In this document: piece by piece, positions 1 to 11,090 of the stretch
Position numbering within the stretch: the first letter of the stretch is position 1
Layout of the letters: each line of letters opens with the position of its first letter
Position numbers and translations under genes: made by a program
Assembly (NCBI GenBank): GCA_037783545.1
Contig: JBBELK010000572.1
Span: 186,001-250,000, forward strand
DNA length: 64,000 nt
Reading direction: 5' to 3'
Source of the DNA: Henricia sp. BOLD:AAB3569
Lineage: Eukaryota > Echinodermata > Asteroidea > Spinulosida > Echinasteridae
The notes under the pieces: model-generated
Told to the model about the DNA's origin: nothing
The model's database searches: none
The model's input: the letters and a program-made list of their open reading frames with translations, nothing else

Positions 1-298
1 CCACACAAAGAAAATTGTTGGCCATGATCTGATATATAAGCCTGCCAAATACGAAGATCATGAGTCACGTGGTTTTCCAGACGGAAGCATTTTAAAACAT
101 GCATATTTTGGTCATTTTTTTGTTGTAATTTGATACCCGATGACGTCACGGTGACGTCACACTTGTATGCACACCTTCACATTGGGGTTGATGTTCCTAC
201 CAAGTTTCAAGTTGATAGCTTGAACCGTTTCGAAGAAAAGCTCTGGAAACGTTTGAGTGGAAAAAGAAGAAAAAAAAAAAAAAAAAAAAAAAAAGACA

Positions 299-456
299 AA
301 GAAATCGTACGATATCAATAGGTGATCGGGTTGAGCCCGATCACCTAATAAAGAAATCGTACGAGAGCAATAGGTGATCGGGCTGTTGGCCCGATCACCT
401 AATAAAGAAATCGTACGAGAGTAATAGGTGATCGGGCTGTTGGCCCGATCACCTAA
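299..456. repeat. Three tandem 53-bp hairpin repeats
   Basis: The unit aagaaatcgtacgagag...taggtgatcggg is repeated three times. Each carries an inverted repeat TAGGTGATCGGG with a 5-7 base loop and CCCGATCACCTA, so each can fold into a 12-bp stem. The word cccgatcacct recurs just inside the two Helitron-like 3-prime ends at 688 and 2383, which links them as one family. Confidence 0.85.
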
Positions 457-683
457 AAAGATTCTTTTACCACATATAGGCCTACGCCTACATGTCAAAA
501 CTTGTTCTTCAGTAGATACTTGAACAATATGTGCACACAATAGTAAGTTTATGATGAGATTGACAATTTTAGCGTTGAATAGTCAGAGTCATGTCTTGAG
601 AATTCCAATACTTTCTCAACATCAAACAACTCAAGTTTTCAAACAATCTCAAAACTGTGTCGTCATCATCATTTCAATGTTTG

Positions 684-731
684 TCACCCGATCACCTTGC
701 GTTTGTAAAAAACACAAACGCGAAGCTCTAG
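684..731 (+). mobile_element. Helitron-like 3-prime terminus 1
   Basis: The order is cacccgatcacctt, then hairpin GCGTTTGT...ACAAACGC (8-bp stem), then gaagct, then CTAG (728-731) followed by T. A short hairpin a few bases before CTRR is the Helitron 3-prime signature. The 5-prime end of this copy is not identified. Confidence 0.5.
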
Positions 732-902
732 TTTTTTTCTTTTTCTTTTTCCACTCAAACGTTTCCAGAGGTTTTCTTCAAAACGGTTCAAGCTATCAAC
801 TTAAAACTTGGTAGGAACATCAACCCCAATGTGAAGATGTGCATACAAGTGTGACGTCATTGTGATGTCATTAGGTATCAAATTACAAACCAAAAATGAC
901 CA

Positions 903-1600
903 AAATATGCATGTTTTAAAATGCTTCCGTCTGGAAAACCACGTGACCCATGATCTTCGTATTTGACAGGCTTATAGATCAGATCATGGCCTACAATTTT
1001 CTTCGTGTGGGCATTTTCATCTGACCCTTCCTTCTGGGGTCAATCTGAGGTCAAAGTTCAACGAAAACGAAAATCTCAATTTTTGCACTTATTGAGCAAC
1101 AATGCCCATCAAACCAAGCTGAATCTTTAAGAAACTAAGTACAGGCATAGGTCCTATAGCAGACTTTCACCAGCGTGTTTAATATTATGATGGCATCAAG
1201 CGTGACGTCATCGTGACGTCATCAAGTATCAAATTACACCTCCCAAAAAACCTAAATATGCATATTTTAAAATGCTTCCGTCTCGAAAACCACGTGACCC
1301 AGGATCTTCGTATTTGGCAGGTTTATAGATGACATTCTGTGCTACAACTTTCTTTGTGTGGGCATTTTCATCTGACCCTTCCTTCTGGGGTCAATTGGAG
1401 GTCAAAGTTCAACGAAAACGGAAATCTCAGTTTTTACACTTACCAGTAACAATGCCCATCAAACCAAGCTGAATCGTTAGTAAATTAGATACAGACATAG
1501 GCCCTACGGCAGACTTTCACCAGCATGTATAGTATCATGATGGCATCAAGTGTGACGTAATAATGACGTCATCAGGTGTCAAATTACAAAAATTCAAAGG
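903..1600. repeat. Direct repeat of about 350 bp, two copies
   Basis: 903-1250 and 1254-1600 are roughly 80-90 percent alike by eye. Both contain aaaatgcttccgtct, ccttctggggtcaat, caacaatgcccatcaaacca... and end in tandem TGACGTCA words and caaatta. A further weaker relation is seen between 1540-1640 and 2035-2115 (caaaggttattatttt). Confidence 0.75.
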
Positions 1601-2193
1601 TTATTATTTTCAAAATTCATATCCCAAGAACCGTAATAGATACTTAAACAATTCTTTCACAACATGATAAGTCTAAATGAACTGAACAAATCATACGATG
1701 TCATGACCCCTGTGTGACGCCTACTTCCGGTCCAAACCGGAAGTTGTTCGAAAATGTGCAATTTTTTAGCATTTTGAATGCAAATAGATTCAAAGTGGTA
1801 GTGAATTTGACCATATTTCTACGGAACGAAATGTTTCCACACATGTGGACCTTTTGACTATACCATTGGTGACGTCATTACATGGACGGTGGTTACGTAA
1901 TGTGGTGTCAAATCACGCAAATTTGGAGCTGAGATGTTTTAAAATGCTGTATCTTGAAAACTACAACAGATATTGGTATGATTCCTTCGCCACATTTAAG
2001 AACTTGATGTTCAACATATTGTTCAACAATTTGTGCACAAAATTGTGACGTCATGATGTCGTCACAGGTGTCACATTACAAGATTTCAAAGGTTATTATT
2101 TCAACAATTAATATCTCAAAACGGTGCAAGCTATCAACCCCCAGCTATGGCGGATATGCAGGGAGGAGATATTAGTTACCGGATTAGTGTATA

Positions 2194-2316
2194 CAGCAGC
2201 CGATTTCACGAAACTTTACGCAATTGCGCAAGTCCACTTACGCCATAAGTTATTGCGCAAGTAATGGCGTAAGTGGACTTGCGCAATTGCGTAAAGTTTC
2301 GTGAAATCGGCTGCTG
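2194..2316. mobile_element. Perfect 53-bp hairpin (foldback MITE)
   Basis: Arm 2194-2246 starts CAGCAGCCGATTTCACG and ends CTTACGCCAT. It is repeated as an exact reverse complement at 2264-2316, with a 17-base loop. I found no mismatch in 53 pairs. No target-site duplication is obvious. Such a stem implies recent formation or sequence correction between arms. Confidence 0.9.
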
Positions 2317-2382
2317 AACTTCCATTTTTGCCATTCCACAGGTGATAACAACGTCTGAAATTCATCACAAAATGTTCATTTA

Positions 2383-2426
2383 GCCCGATCACCTGGCGTT
2401 TGTAACAACAAACGTCATACCTCTAG
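2383..2426 (+). mobile_element. Helitron-like 3-prime terminus 2
   Basis: Same layout as the copy near 700: cccgatcacct, hairpin GGCGTTTGT/ACAAACG, a spacer of about nine bases, CTAG at 2423-2426, then T. The region 732-2382 may be the body of this element, since it shares TGACGTCA-rich repeats throughout, but a TC 5-prime end was not pinned down. Confidence 0.5.
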
Positions 2427-2718
2427 TTTAATTTTATTTTTTGAAAATCCTTTTTGTTTTTAGTCAGGCTTTATACTCTATGCAAAATTCAATGGATTTC
2501 AGATGGATTTTTTTCCCAACATAAATTTTTTTTTTAAATGTACACAGACGGAAGAATATTTGTGCAATAACAACAAATTCCCAAAACAGTAAAAGTTACT
2601 GTTCGATTTTGACTTTTTCAACAGAAAAATATCTGTGACTCAACACAGTTTTCTACAGTGTACAGAGGGGTACGGACACTACATTTGATAGAATATTGTG
2701 CTGTATTTTTCAATAACT

Positions 2719-3493
2719 TAAAGGGAGACACTGTTTACATAATGTAGCGATCTAGCATCTTTGACAATAATTTTTAAATGGTCGTTAATAAATTATCAAA
2801 ATGTCACGTAATTAACTAGAAATGTTTAAAATTAACAAAAGAGACAAATGTTGGGCTATACGCTTTACCAGCCGTACGTCGCGATGTATTATGTATCATG
2901 TGCTTGTAAATAAAGGTGGCGTTCGATATGGGTCGACACGTGTATAACCTCGTTTTCTTGTTTTTCCCGACTCATCACACCTTGCATGATCCCTCAAGTA
3001 AGCGCTGACTCGAGGAAGCAACTCGAACGCAACTTTTTTGTGTCTTTAGCGCCCTCAATTATAGGCCTAAGCTGTTTTTTCTTCGGATATTATTTATCGC
3101 CGCGAAGCGAAGACGCGAAAATCTGAGAGATTCTCTCATCCATATCAACTCCCAGATAACCTTCTTATGAATTTTTTGGCAGATTTGTGTACAAATGTGT
3201 TCGTAGACATTATTTTCCAACAAGAAAATAAACCAACCGCGAATGACAAAAGCAACTCCCACTAAACTTCGCGCTGGTTTCTACTGCTGGAAATAAAACT
3301 AACTCAAAGACCACGTGACCAGATTCTGGATAAATCACGTGACCTTGACTTTTTTGAAAAATGTTCAAAAAACGGCTAAATTTGGTGGTTTCTTTTCAGG
3401 TTTTCTTCAGTCTATTTCGAAAAGACTTTCAGAATTATGTATGGGTCTATTTCGAGCCAAAAATACCCCGACAAAGCCGGTATGTCCCTTGAA
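2719..3493 (-). mobile_element. TTAA-flanked MITE, family M1 copy 1
   Basis: Reverse-orientation relative of the element at 27527-28352. It shares ggctatacgctttaccagccg, aatggtcgt, the GGGTCTATTTCGAGCC block and terminal AAAGCCGG-ATGTCCCTT. It starts after TTAA at 2719. The far end reads cccttgaa, so one TTAA is altered. The short open frames inside are not conserved between copies and look non-coding. The 290 bp before it (2427-2718) is AT-rich with nothing recognised. Confidence 0.7.
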
Positions 3494-3539
3494 CAATATG
3501 GAACAAATAAATACCACATTATTGTATGAAAAATGCCCC

Positions 3540-4645
3540 CACATATACATTTATTTATTCCATTTATTTACCCAGGGTGTGCCCTGCATTGGGGCCCTGC
3601 AAACACACTAAATTGAACAACTTCACAATTATCACAAACAAACTGGAATAAGATACATTTGTACAACAACTACAACATCAAAAAACTAATGGTTACAGAA
3701 GAACAACATCACAAGTAATTATTATACATGCACGTGACACTAAAATTTACGCTAATTACGGGAAGGGCGAAACCCCCGCAAAAACCCTTTTAAGAGGAAA
3801 ACAAAACAAATGGGAAAATTCCCCTCCGGCTCCAAAATTAAAGTCATACGACTCCGTAAATTAGCATTTCTCACTTGAAGTTGATCATGTGAATATTATG
3901 TGTATGTTTGGCGAAGTGCCGATTTGAATGAGCTCAAAGAAGACATAGTTCTAAGGTATGCACTAAGGCTGTTCCAAATTGCGGCGCCAGTTACAGCAAA
4001 ACTCGAGGCGTAAGACCCCTTTCGTGCAAAGGGAATTTTCAGTGTCTTTTCGGCAGATTGACGAGTTACTCGAGTTTGTACGTAAGGTGCATGTAAATAG
4101 ACTTGCCATATACTGCGGGGCCAAGGAATTGATGCTTTTAAAGACAAATATAGCTTTCTTGTATTTAACTCTCTCTGGATAGGCAAGCCAGTCGAGCTTT
4201 TTAAACATGTCATCGATGGCGTTAGGAAATCGCATTTCAGTATTATTCTGGCTGCACGTTTGAGGCATTTGTTCAAGACAGTGTTATGAGATGCGTAACG
4301 GTCACCCCATACTGTGCAACAATAATCTAAACTAGGCATGACTAAACTTAACATAAGGGTGCTTTTGAGTTACACAGTCCCGAATTCTTTTTAACATAGC
4401 TAATTTCGAGAAAACTGTCTTCTTTACATATTCGACATGTTGGTTCCAACTTAAGGTTTCGTCAATAATAACACCCAAGCATTTAAACGATTTAACGTTA
4501 TGCACTTGATCATTATTGACGTTTACTCTGAGCTCATGCGCGCTTATCTTTTTCTTTGAGCCAATTAGCATACATTTAGTTTTACTGGCATTAATTTTGA
4601 TTTGATTTTGAGTTGGATGACTTAAAATATTTAACATGAAGAAAA
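3540..4645 (-). pseudogene. 5-prime-truncated LINE: 3-prime part of reverse transcriptase plus 3-prime UTR
   Basis: On the minus strand 4640-4332 encodes INASKTKCMLIGSKKK and FKCLGVIIDETLSWNQHV, then a -1 frameshift near 4350. It continues 4354-3896 as PSLDYCCTVWGDRY, LNKCLKRAARIILKCD and AAIWNSLSAYLR...SSFKSALRQ. These blocks, in this order, are the connection/thumb region after the catalytic motif in CR1/L2/jockey-type non-LTR retrotransposons. The catalytic F/Y-A-D-D is absent because the copy is truncated at about 4645, as usual for LINE insertions. The 3-prime UTR ends near 3545 with gggcacaccctgggtaaata and short TAAA repeats. It cannot make an active protein. Confidence 0.88.
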
Positions 4646-4649
4646 TTGC

Positions 4650-5630
4650 AAGTAGGGGTACGGACACTACTGAATTTTCCGGGAAATTGGTAAATTTCAA
4701 GCTGCCACTTGGAATATATAGACTATTTAGAACTTTCTAATTGTGTACAGATAGGTTCTAGAATTATTTTAATTGACAAATTATTCTTAATTGTCCAGAA
4801 AATCCAACTAGAAATTTCAACAAAAGTCCGTAACACTGTGATTGTTAACAAAATCTCATGAAACCTGTATGAATTCTCAAAGTATCCTCAACAGGTGACC
4901 TGCAAATATTGAACAACAAGTGTTGTCTTTTTACTTGCATATTCAGCCCTGGAAAATGTATAGAAATAAAAGTGGTTGTTCGTAACAATGAAAATTGCCA
5001 TTTTTTAATGCTTCAAATCCTTGTATTTTTGTCAAAAATGCACCGATCTTTGTTTGATCAGCAACTGGTGCAAACAGATTGTCTTATTTGATTGGAGCAA
5101 CAATTTAACACCTGCTGTAAATGAGGGATTATCGTAATGTATGCAAGTTCCATGCATTTTACCTCGAGGGAGCGTGACATGATTTTTTTCCTTTAAAATT
5201 ACCTCCCCAAAGTATTATCCATGGGAAGAAAATTCGCAATCTCAATTTTGATGTGGTATAATCACTGCACTGCTTTTTGTCAACAGATAAATTAGATAAT
5301 CAAACATTTGTGGTTTTTTGATGATATCTTTGAAAGTACAGAATGAGAGCGCGAAATTTCAGAGTGGTAATGAGAAAAATATGACACACGATAATGGTAT
5401 CAAAACTCGTCACTGGTCAAGCACCTGTGTAGTAGGCCTAAGTAAATAGAGGAAATTAATTCGTATTTGTATTCACCGTGAAAAGGGACCTGACCCTACA
5501 GATAAAACATTTATCCAATAATATTGAAGTACATGTATATCATACTGTGCACGTCATGTTTATTTCCATTTTCAAGTATTAGTCTTTGCAACCTCTTCTC
5601 ATGAACATGAAAACGTATGAAAGCTTATAG
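4650..5630. other. Non-coding stretch, nothing recognised
   Basis: AT-rich DNA with no long or family-like open frame. The word ggggtacggacactac at 4653 is also at 2667, both next to mobile elements, so it may mark another repeat family. Confidence 0.5.
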
Positions 5631-6599
5631 TCCATGGGCCAATACCCCTAAAAATGGATGTCGGTACCATATTGGGGGACAAAGGCTCATCATATTTTTT
5701 TGAAAGATGACCACCTTGGGCACATATTTTGGTATGATGGACATTCTCAAGTGGTAGTTTTATACTGATGATTTTGGTGAAAAAAACATGGTTTTTGGGA
5801 CAAAATCACGTTTTTAAATATTTTCCTTATAAAAAGAGTGCAGGCTTAAATGAAAAATCTAACAAGTGGATATTGTGAGCAACAGCCGTTTTGGGGCAAA
5901 AAAACACAATGTTTGGTAATAAAACTTTAATAATTTATATCACAGGATTCATATGGAATATTTGGGTACTTCCAACGTCAAACCCATTCTGGGATACCCA
6001 GGCAGTTTTTCGGTACAGTACATGTAGGCGGAATTGTACATTTTGAGACAAAAAAACATCATGGCCGTTAAGGAATATACCAAACCAGGAGCGTTTAAGC
6101 CCCGCCCCAAAAATGTCCACCAATTAATCATTCTGAAGGACAATGCTAATCTACTTGGTTAATCTAATGATTATGCGCACTTCGACGTTGCTAGCCGCGT
6201 TTCTACGTGGGCGGGGCTTACTGGATCGGTCTATGGCCGAGGAGAACGGTTGCTTGAACTGAAGACCGCAAAGGATTTCAAAGGATTCTGGGTAAGTGAC
6301 CTGCCCGCATATGATGTGTGTGCCCTTGAGCAAGGCACTTTTATATTAATATCATCTGAGGTGAAAAAAAAGAGTACATGTAAGCCTGTGAAGGAGATGT
6401 TTGATAATTAACTGTTGTGTGCATAACATGCAACTGGGCAGTAATGTATACCTGTAGGTTTTCGGATTGATTTAAAGTGATTGAAATGACCAGTAGTAAT
6501 AATCCAGTGCGCAAGCCCCCGTCAGATCGCCGTCGGCTGGGAGGCGGCTGATCGGCATCGACATGCTGACCAAAAAACCACCGGCGGTATCTGAAGTGG

Positions 6600-7250
6600 C
6601 AGCGTTTTACTGCTGCCAAGCCACAGACCACTAGCAGTAGTCAGCGGCCACCAGTGGTCTGCCACATATAAACTGCCAGCGGACAACTAGCGGTGGCCAG
6701 CAGCAAACCACCAGTGGTATGTCGCACCTAAACCGCCATCAGACACCTAGCGGCAGCGTCTGCCGCTCCTAAACTACCAGTGGACCACTAGCGGTAGCCA
6801 GTAGCAAGCCACCAGTGGTCTGCCATTCTAAAACTGCCAGCGGACCACTAGCGGTAGCCAGTGGCAAACCAGTGGTCTGCCACTCTAAAACTGCCAGCGG
6901 ACCACTAGCGGTAGCCAGTGGCAAACCACCAGTGGTCTGCCACTCTAAAACTGCCAGCGGACCACTAGCGGTAGCCAGTGGCAAACCACCAGTAGTCTGC
7001 CACTCTAAAACTGCCAGCGGACCACTAGCGGTAGCCAGTGGCAAACCACCAGTGGTCTGCCACTCTAAAACTGCCAGCGGACCACTAGCGGTAGCCAGTG
7101 GCAAACCACCAGTGGTCTGCCACTCTAAAACCGCCAGCAAACCACGAGCGGTATCCAGCAGCAAACCACAAGTGGTCTTCCGCGACAAAACCGCCAGCAA
7201 ACTACTGGCCAGCCATTCTAAAACCACCACCGGACCACAATAAAACCAGC
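6600..7250. repeat. 60-bp GC-rich minisatellite
   Basis: The unit contains accaccagtggtctgccac, then tctaaaactgccagcgg, then accactagcggtagccag. It is almost perfect from about 6776 to 7140 (six units) and degenerate on both sides. Because 60 is divisible by three and the unit lacks stops in some frames, open frames of 142 and 175 codons appear on opposite strands. These are not taken as genes. Confidence 0.92.
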
Positions 7251-7510
7251 CGGTGGCATATACCACCAGTTGCCTGCCACTCACACTGCCTGCCACTCAC
7301 AGTAGTGGTTGACAGGGGTATGCCTCGCCATTATGATGACCTGTCACTCCTAATATGAACTGTCATCAGCGGTTCACTGTCACTAAATATACAGGGTGTC
7401 CAAAAGAAAGCGTCCAGGTCAAACCTGGCAACCTCAGAATCTATGTTTCCCCGGATCCTGATAGGGAATTTCTTACATGAAAAAATAGTCTTTATCGCAT
7501 CTTTATCTTT

Positions 7511-8330
7511 AAAAAAATCAACGATTCCACTGCTCACAATATCCACTCGTTCAATTTTTCATTTAAGCCTGCAAACTCTTTTTATAAGGAAAATATTAAA
7601 AAACGTGATTTTGTCCCAAAACAGCAATTCTAAAATGTTGTTTTTGGCCCAAAATGTACCTTTATGCCTACATGTACTGTACTCTAAGGTACCTAAAAAC
7701 TGCCTGGGTATCTCACAATGAGTTTGCTGTTGGAAGTAGCCCAATATTCCATATGAATCCTGTAATATAAATTTTTAAAGTTTTATTACCAAAAATGGTG
7801 TTTTTTGGCCCAAAACGGCTGTTGCCATGGCAACCATTGAAAAAAAGATGAAACAAACCATTGAAAAAAATCAACGATTCCACTGCTCACAATATCCACT
7901 CGTTCAATTTTTCATTTAAGCCTGCAAACTCTTTTTATAAGGAAAATATTAAAAAACGTGATTTTGTCCCAAAACAGCAATTCTAAAATGTTGTTTTTGG
8001 CCCAAAATGTACCTTTATGCCTACATGTACTGTACTCTAAGGTACCTAAAAACTGCCTGGGTATCTCACAATGAGTTTGCTGTTGGAAGTAGCCCAATAT
8101 TCCATATTAATCCTGTAATATAAATTTTTAAAGTTTTATTACCAAAAATGGTGTTTTTATTCCCAAAACGGCTGTTGCCATGGCAACCATTGAAAAAAAG
8201 ATGAAACAAACCATTTTTAAAAATCAACGATTCCACTGCTCACAATATCCACTCGTTAGATTTTTCATTTAAGCCTGCAAACTCTTTTTATAAGGAAAAT
8301 ATTAAAAAACGTGATTTTGTCCCAAAAACC
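7511..8330. repeat. 353-bp tandem repeat, about 2.3 copies
   Basis: Copies start near 7511, 7864 and 8217 with aaaatcaacgattccactgctc. The first two are nearly identical for 353 bp and include gttgccatggcaacc; the third is cut after about 110 bp and runs into the outer inverted-repeat arm. Identical 61-codon frames at 7559 and 7912 are by-products of the repeat. Confidence 0.9.
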
Positions 8331-8484
8331 ATGTTTTTTCACCAAAATGGTATAAAACTACCACTTGAGAATGTCCATCATACCAAAAAATGTGCCCAAG
8401 GTGGTCATCTTTCAAAAAAATATGATGAGCCTTTGTCCCCCAATATGGTACCGACAAGTGTCTTGGCCCATGGACTATAACGAT

Positions 8485-9015
8485 GTTTTGGTTACACAGA
8501 GTTACACACAATTTGTAGAAATTATCTATTAAACCCGATATTTTACCAATTTATCTAACCCATTTACTCTGCATGTTTGAAAATATTTGTTTGATCTCTC
8601 CCCAGATTCAAAAATTGCAAATAAAAACATCCAAAGTTGTCAAGTAAACAGTTCGTAGGGTTTTAGACAATCAGAAAAAAATAGTATTACCCCTGTGCAT
8701 TTGTACAAATTTGTGAACTCCGGGCATTGACAAAGAAAAATATCGCAGACTTTTGTTTGGGTAGGGATTAGTAGTTAATAGGGAACCCACTGTGTCAAAC
8801 AGCTGTAGTATCAGTGGTCATATTTGAGTTGAACTCTCACTGACATCAAGTGATTTGGATTTCCTATTCCTAAACGCTGACCTCGTTTGGACGTCTGCGG
8901 TAAGTTTTTTGGCGTTCCTCTATTTACTAACATAAAATAAGATTAAAACAATACTTTCACAACATTTACGCAAAACGAATTTTCGTATTTTCTTTTTACA
9001 GAACTCGATATAATA
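8485..9015. other. Non-coding stretch, nothing recognised
   Basis: AT-rich, no open frame of note, no clear repeat. Confidence 0.5.
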
Positions 9016-9140
9016 TTAAAGGCAGAGGCTCGTCAATGCGCGCGTGCCACGAAATACGCAGCTCCATAGCAAAAGGCATGGAGCTGCGTATTTCGTGGCA
9101 CGAATTTGGCCTCATGAGCACATTGACGAGCCTCTGTCTT
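9016..9140. mobile_element. Hairpin MITE, family M2 copy 1
   Basis: The TIR AGGCAGAGGCTCGTCAATG pairs with cattgacgagcctctgtct. An inner arm CGTGCCACGAAATACGCAGC (9049-9073 with its extension ctccat) pairs with its mirror across a 10-base loop. TTAA precedes the left end. A second copy is at 39065-39193. Confidence 0.85.
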
Positions 9141-9141
9141 C

Positions 9142-9522
9142 AGTGTTGTGGTACTCGAGTCCGACTCGATTCACAATTTTCGTGACTCGGACTTGACCCG
9201 AGTCACATTGGAAAATGATTCGGACTCGACCATGATGACTCGTGACTCACAAGTCACATATTTAAAAAAATATATATGTTTGCCCGCTTAATGCAGGATT
9301 CTTGGGAAAGAAATAGTCCGATGCGTGAATAGGTACACTGCCCCACCGGGCCGGCAAGGAGCGCATGAGTACGTCATCCTTTCACATATTGTGTGAACGA
9401 AATATAGCAGATTCAGTTTCATTAATTTAGCGAACAATTGACTCGTGACTCATGCTCGTGACTCTGACTCCTCCTCGATGAAAGTGACTCGTGACTCGAT
9501 ATTGGTGACTCGACTACAACAT
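9142..9522. mobile_element. ACTCG-rich MITE
   Basis: Ends tgttgtggtactcgagtc and, inverted, tgttgtagtcgagtcac. Clusters of gactcgtgactc and related words lie inside each end, with AT-rich DNA between. These are short subterminal repeats of the kind transposases bind. No coding capacity. Confidence 0.65.
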
Positions 9523-10720
9523 GAATGTACGTTATCACTTTCTGTATGATTTACTGTTGAAAATACAAAACACATTAGTCTTATTTTTATTGAGCACCAT
9601 GGTTATAACCAAGTCATTCTGTCAGTTCAAGTCAAGTTAGAAATCAAATCTTCCCCAAATCAAGTGCAGGTGGTTTTATTTTTCACAACTCCGGTATAGA
9701 GTCTCACAAAATTGTTCATCTTATGACCTTCACGACATATTATGCTAGGGATTGTGGTTAGTGTAGCGGCGTTACACGACCAGAAAATCCCGGGGTCTTC
9801 TGTTGCGAGTAGGTACTCTGGGATCCCGCATCATACGACGCACAACATCCCATCCGTGGTTGGAGCAAGTGTGCTTAAGCCCTGTGCTCAAGAGCGCAAG
9901 TATATAAGTATATATACCACAGCTAAGAACATACCTCACGTTGTGTGGTGTCCATTCGACGTTTACAGGACAACTTGTATCTAACGATTACCTAAAAGGT
10001 ATAATAATCGCAAGACTGTCAAGAAAAAATGTAGGCCTGCCTTTAAGAAATAGGGAAGCATCCAGCTGTTACTCTGTCTCATTTTTACTTGAAGAGGTGT
10101 GGCAAAGAAACAGTTGTCAGTGACTAATCGAAACAGCAGCCTTATCTCGGTAAACCAGATGAATTCTGAATGTCCGATGAGCGTGTTGACAGTCGCGAGT
10201 TAGTTGCAATGCTGGACAAGTACCCGGGCTGTCTTACATTAGCCTTATTTCCTGCGGGCAAATTTGGTTGCTTTCCCACTGAGGGAGGAAACATTCTATA
10301 AACAAATCGGCAGTATCCATCCGAATTTGTCCCCTAAATTCCCCAGTCAATTAGTCTGTGTTTGTGTTCGCAAACATCTTTGGAAGGAAATATAGTGTTG
10401 CCTGCAGAAAGTTAGCTTAGCCACTGCTTGGACATGTAACACGATATGCAAACTGTCCTGGTTTGCCAGTATAAGGTCACGGCCGAGCCAAGATGCATGG
10501 CCGAACCAGGATGCATGGCCGAACCAAGTTTCGGTCAAACCAAGTTCATTGCATGTCTCTGTCAGCCGTGGTCTTGACCTTGGCGCAATCGTCCCATATA
10601 CATTTGATTTTTTAATGACAGTGCCCTTTGTGAGGATCAATTTAAATGGCAATCTCCACTGCAAACCACAGACTTAGCACGGGCTGTTAGTCAATGGCAG
10701 TTAATTAAGGAGTCGTCCAT
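9523..10720. other. Non-coding stretch with a short tandem repeat
   Basis: No gene recognised. At about 10478-10550 a roughly 21-bp unit (ccaagatgcatggccgaa) is repeated three times with variation, which makes a small repetitive peptide in one frame. Confidence 0.5.
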
Positions 10721-10724
10721 GACG

Positions 10725-11090
10725 CTTGCACATGGGGACACGGTGGTCTAGTGGATAGCACGTCGGGTGAGAGCTCTATGGTTCGGCGCCTGATGACTGA
10801 AATCGTGTTGTGTTCTTAGACAAGACATTGGCTCTTTCCACCTAGGTGTATGTGTACCAGCAAATATTGGAAAATCCAACTAACTGCTTGGAGTAAAACC
10901 TGCGATGGACTGGCATCCCATCTAGCTAGGGGAGTAGCAATGTTCCTATTCACTCCCCGAGGAGATTTTTCCTCCACTTCCGAAAATGCGTCTCATTTGT
11001 CGTCGTAAGTTGATAATAAAGAGAGCTAATGTTGTACCGCATATCTGATGGCATAAAGGGCCTTACTTGTCGAAGATGCCATACAAAATT
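10725..11090 (+). mobile_element. tRNA-derived SINE
   Basis: The tRNA-like head is ggggacacggtggtctagtg (box A region) followed by a degraded box B (ctatggttcggcgcc). The body contains cgatggactggcatccc and the tail gagatttttcctcc...gttgataataaag and ggcataaagggcctta. The gagattttt-to-end part is shared with the SINE at 11660 and with a tail fragment at 27465. Confidence 0.7.

Larger units (their letters stand above)
1..1013. mobile_element. Foldback element with about 290-bp arms
   Basis: Bases 1-290 match the reverse complement of 722-1013 with few mismatches (for example gaagatcatgagtcacgtgg against its mirror near 960). Each arm ends inward at a purine-rich (aaaaagaag) or pyrimidine-rich tract. 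The roughly 430-bp loop holds three tandem hairpin repeats and a Helitron-like 3-prime end. Open frames across it are formed by repeats and poly-A. The outer end may extend beyond the left edge of the window. Confidence 0.8.
138..2053. other. Cluster of eight TGACGTCA palindromes
   Basis: Exact 8-base TGACGTCA (consensus CREB/ATF site) occurs at 141, 152, 852, 1203, 1214, 1564, 1870 and 2046. They lie in equivalent positions of the repeat copies, so their number comes from repeat duplication. Whether they bind anything is unknown. Between 1600 and 2190 I see no gene. Confidence 0.6.
5631..8480. mobile_element. 2.85-kb inverted-repeat element, unequal arms
   Basis: 5631-6070 matches the reverse complement of the right side (about 7500-8480): tccatgggccaata, gatgagcctttgtccccc, gtccatcataccaaaa, ccctta/taagg..., and gcctgggtatct all recur inverted. 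The left arm is single; the right arm has undergone tandem expansion of its inner part. The 1.4-kb centre contains the 60-bp minisatellite and unassigned DNA (6070-6600), including a SINE-like word cccttgagcaaggcac near 6322. No transposase is seen. Confidence 0.75.

Noticed and set aside
299-456. CRISPR-like array
   Set aside because: Only three contiguous hairpin units with no variable spacers, in a eukaryotic foldback element.
6769-7296. 175- and 142-codon frames on opposite strands
   Set aside because: Both come from the 60-bp minisatellite, whose period is a multiple of three; mutually antisense repeat frames are not evidence of genes.
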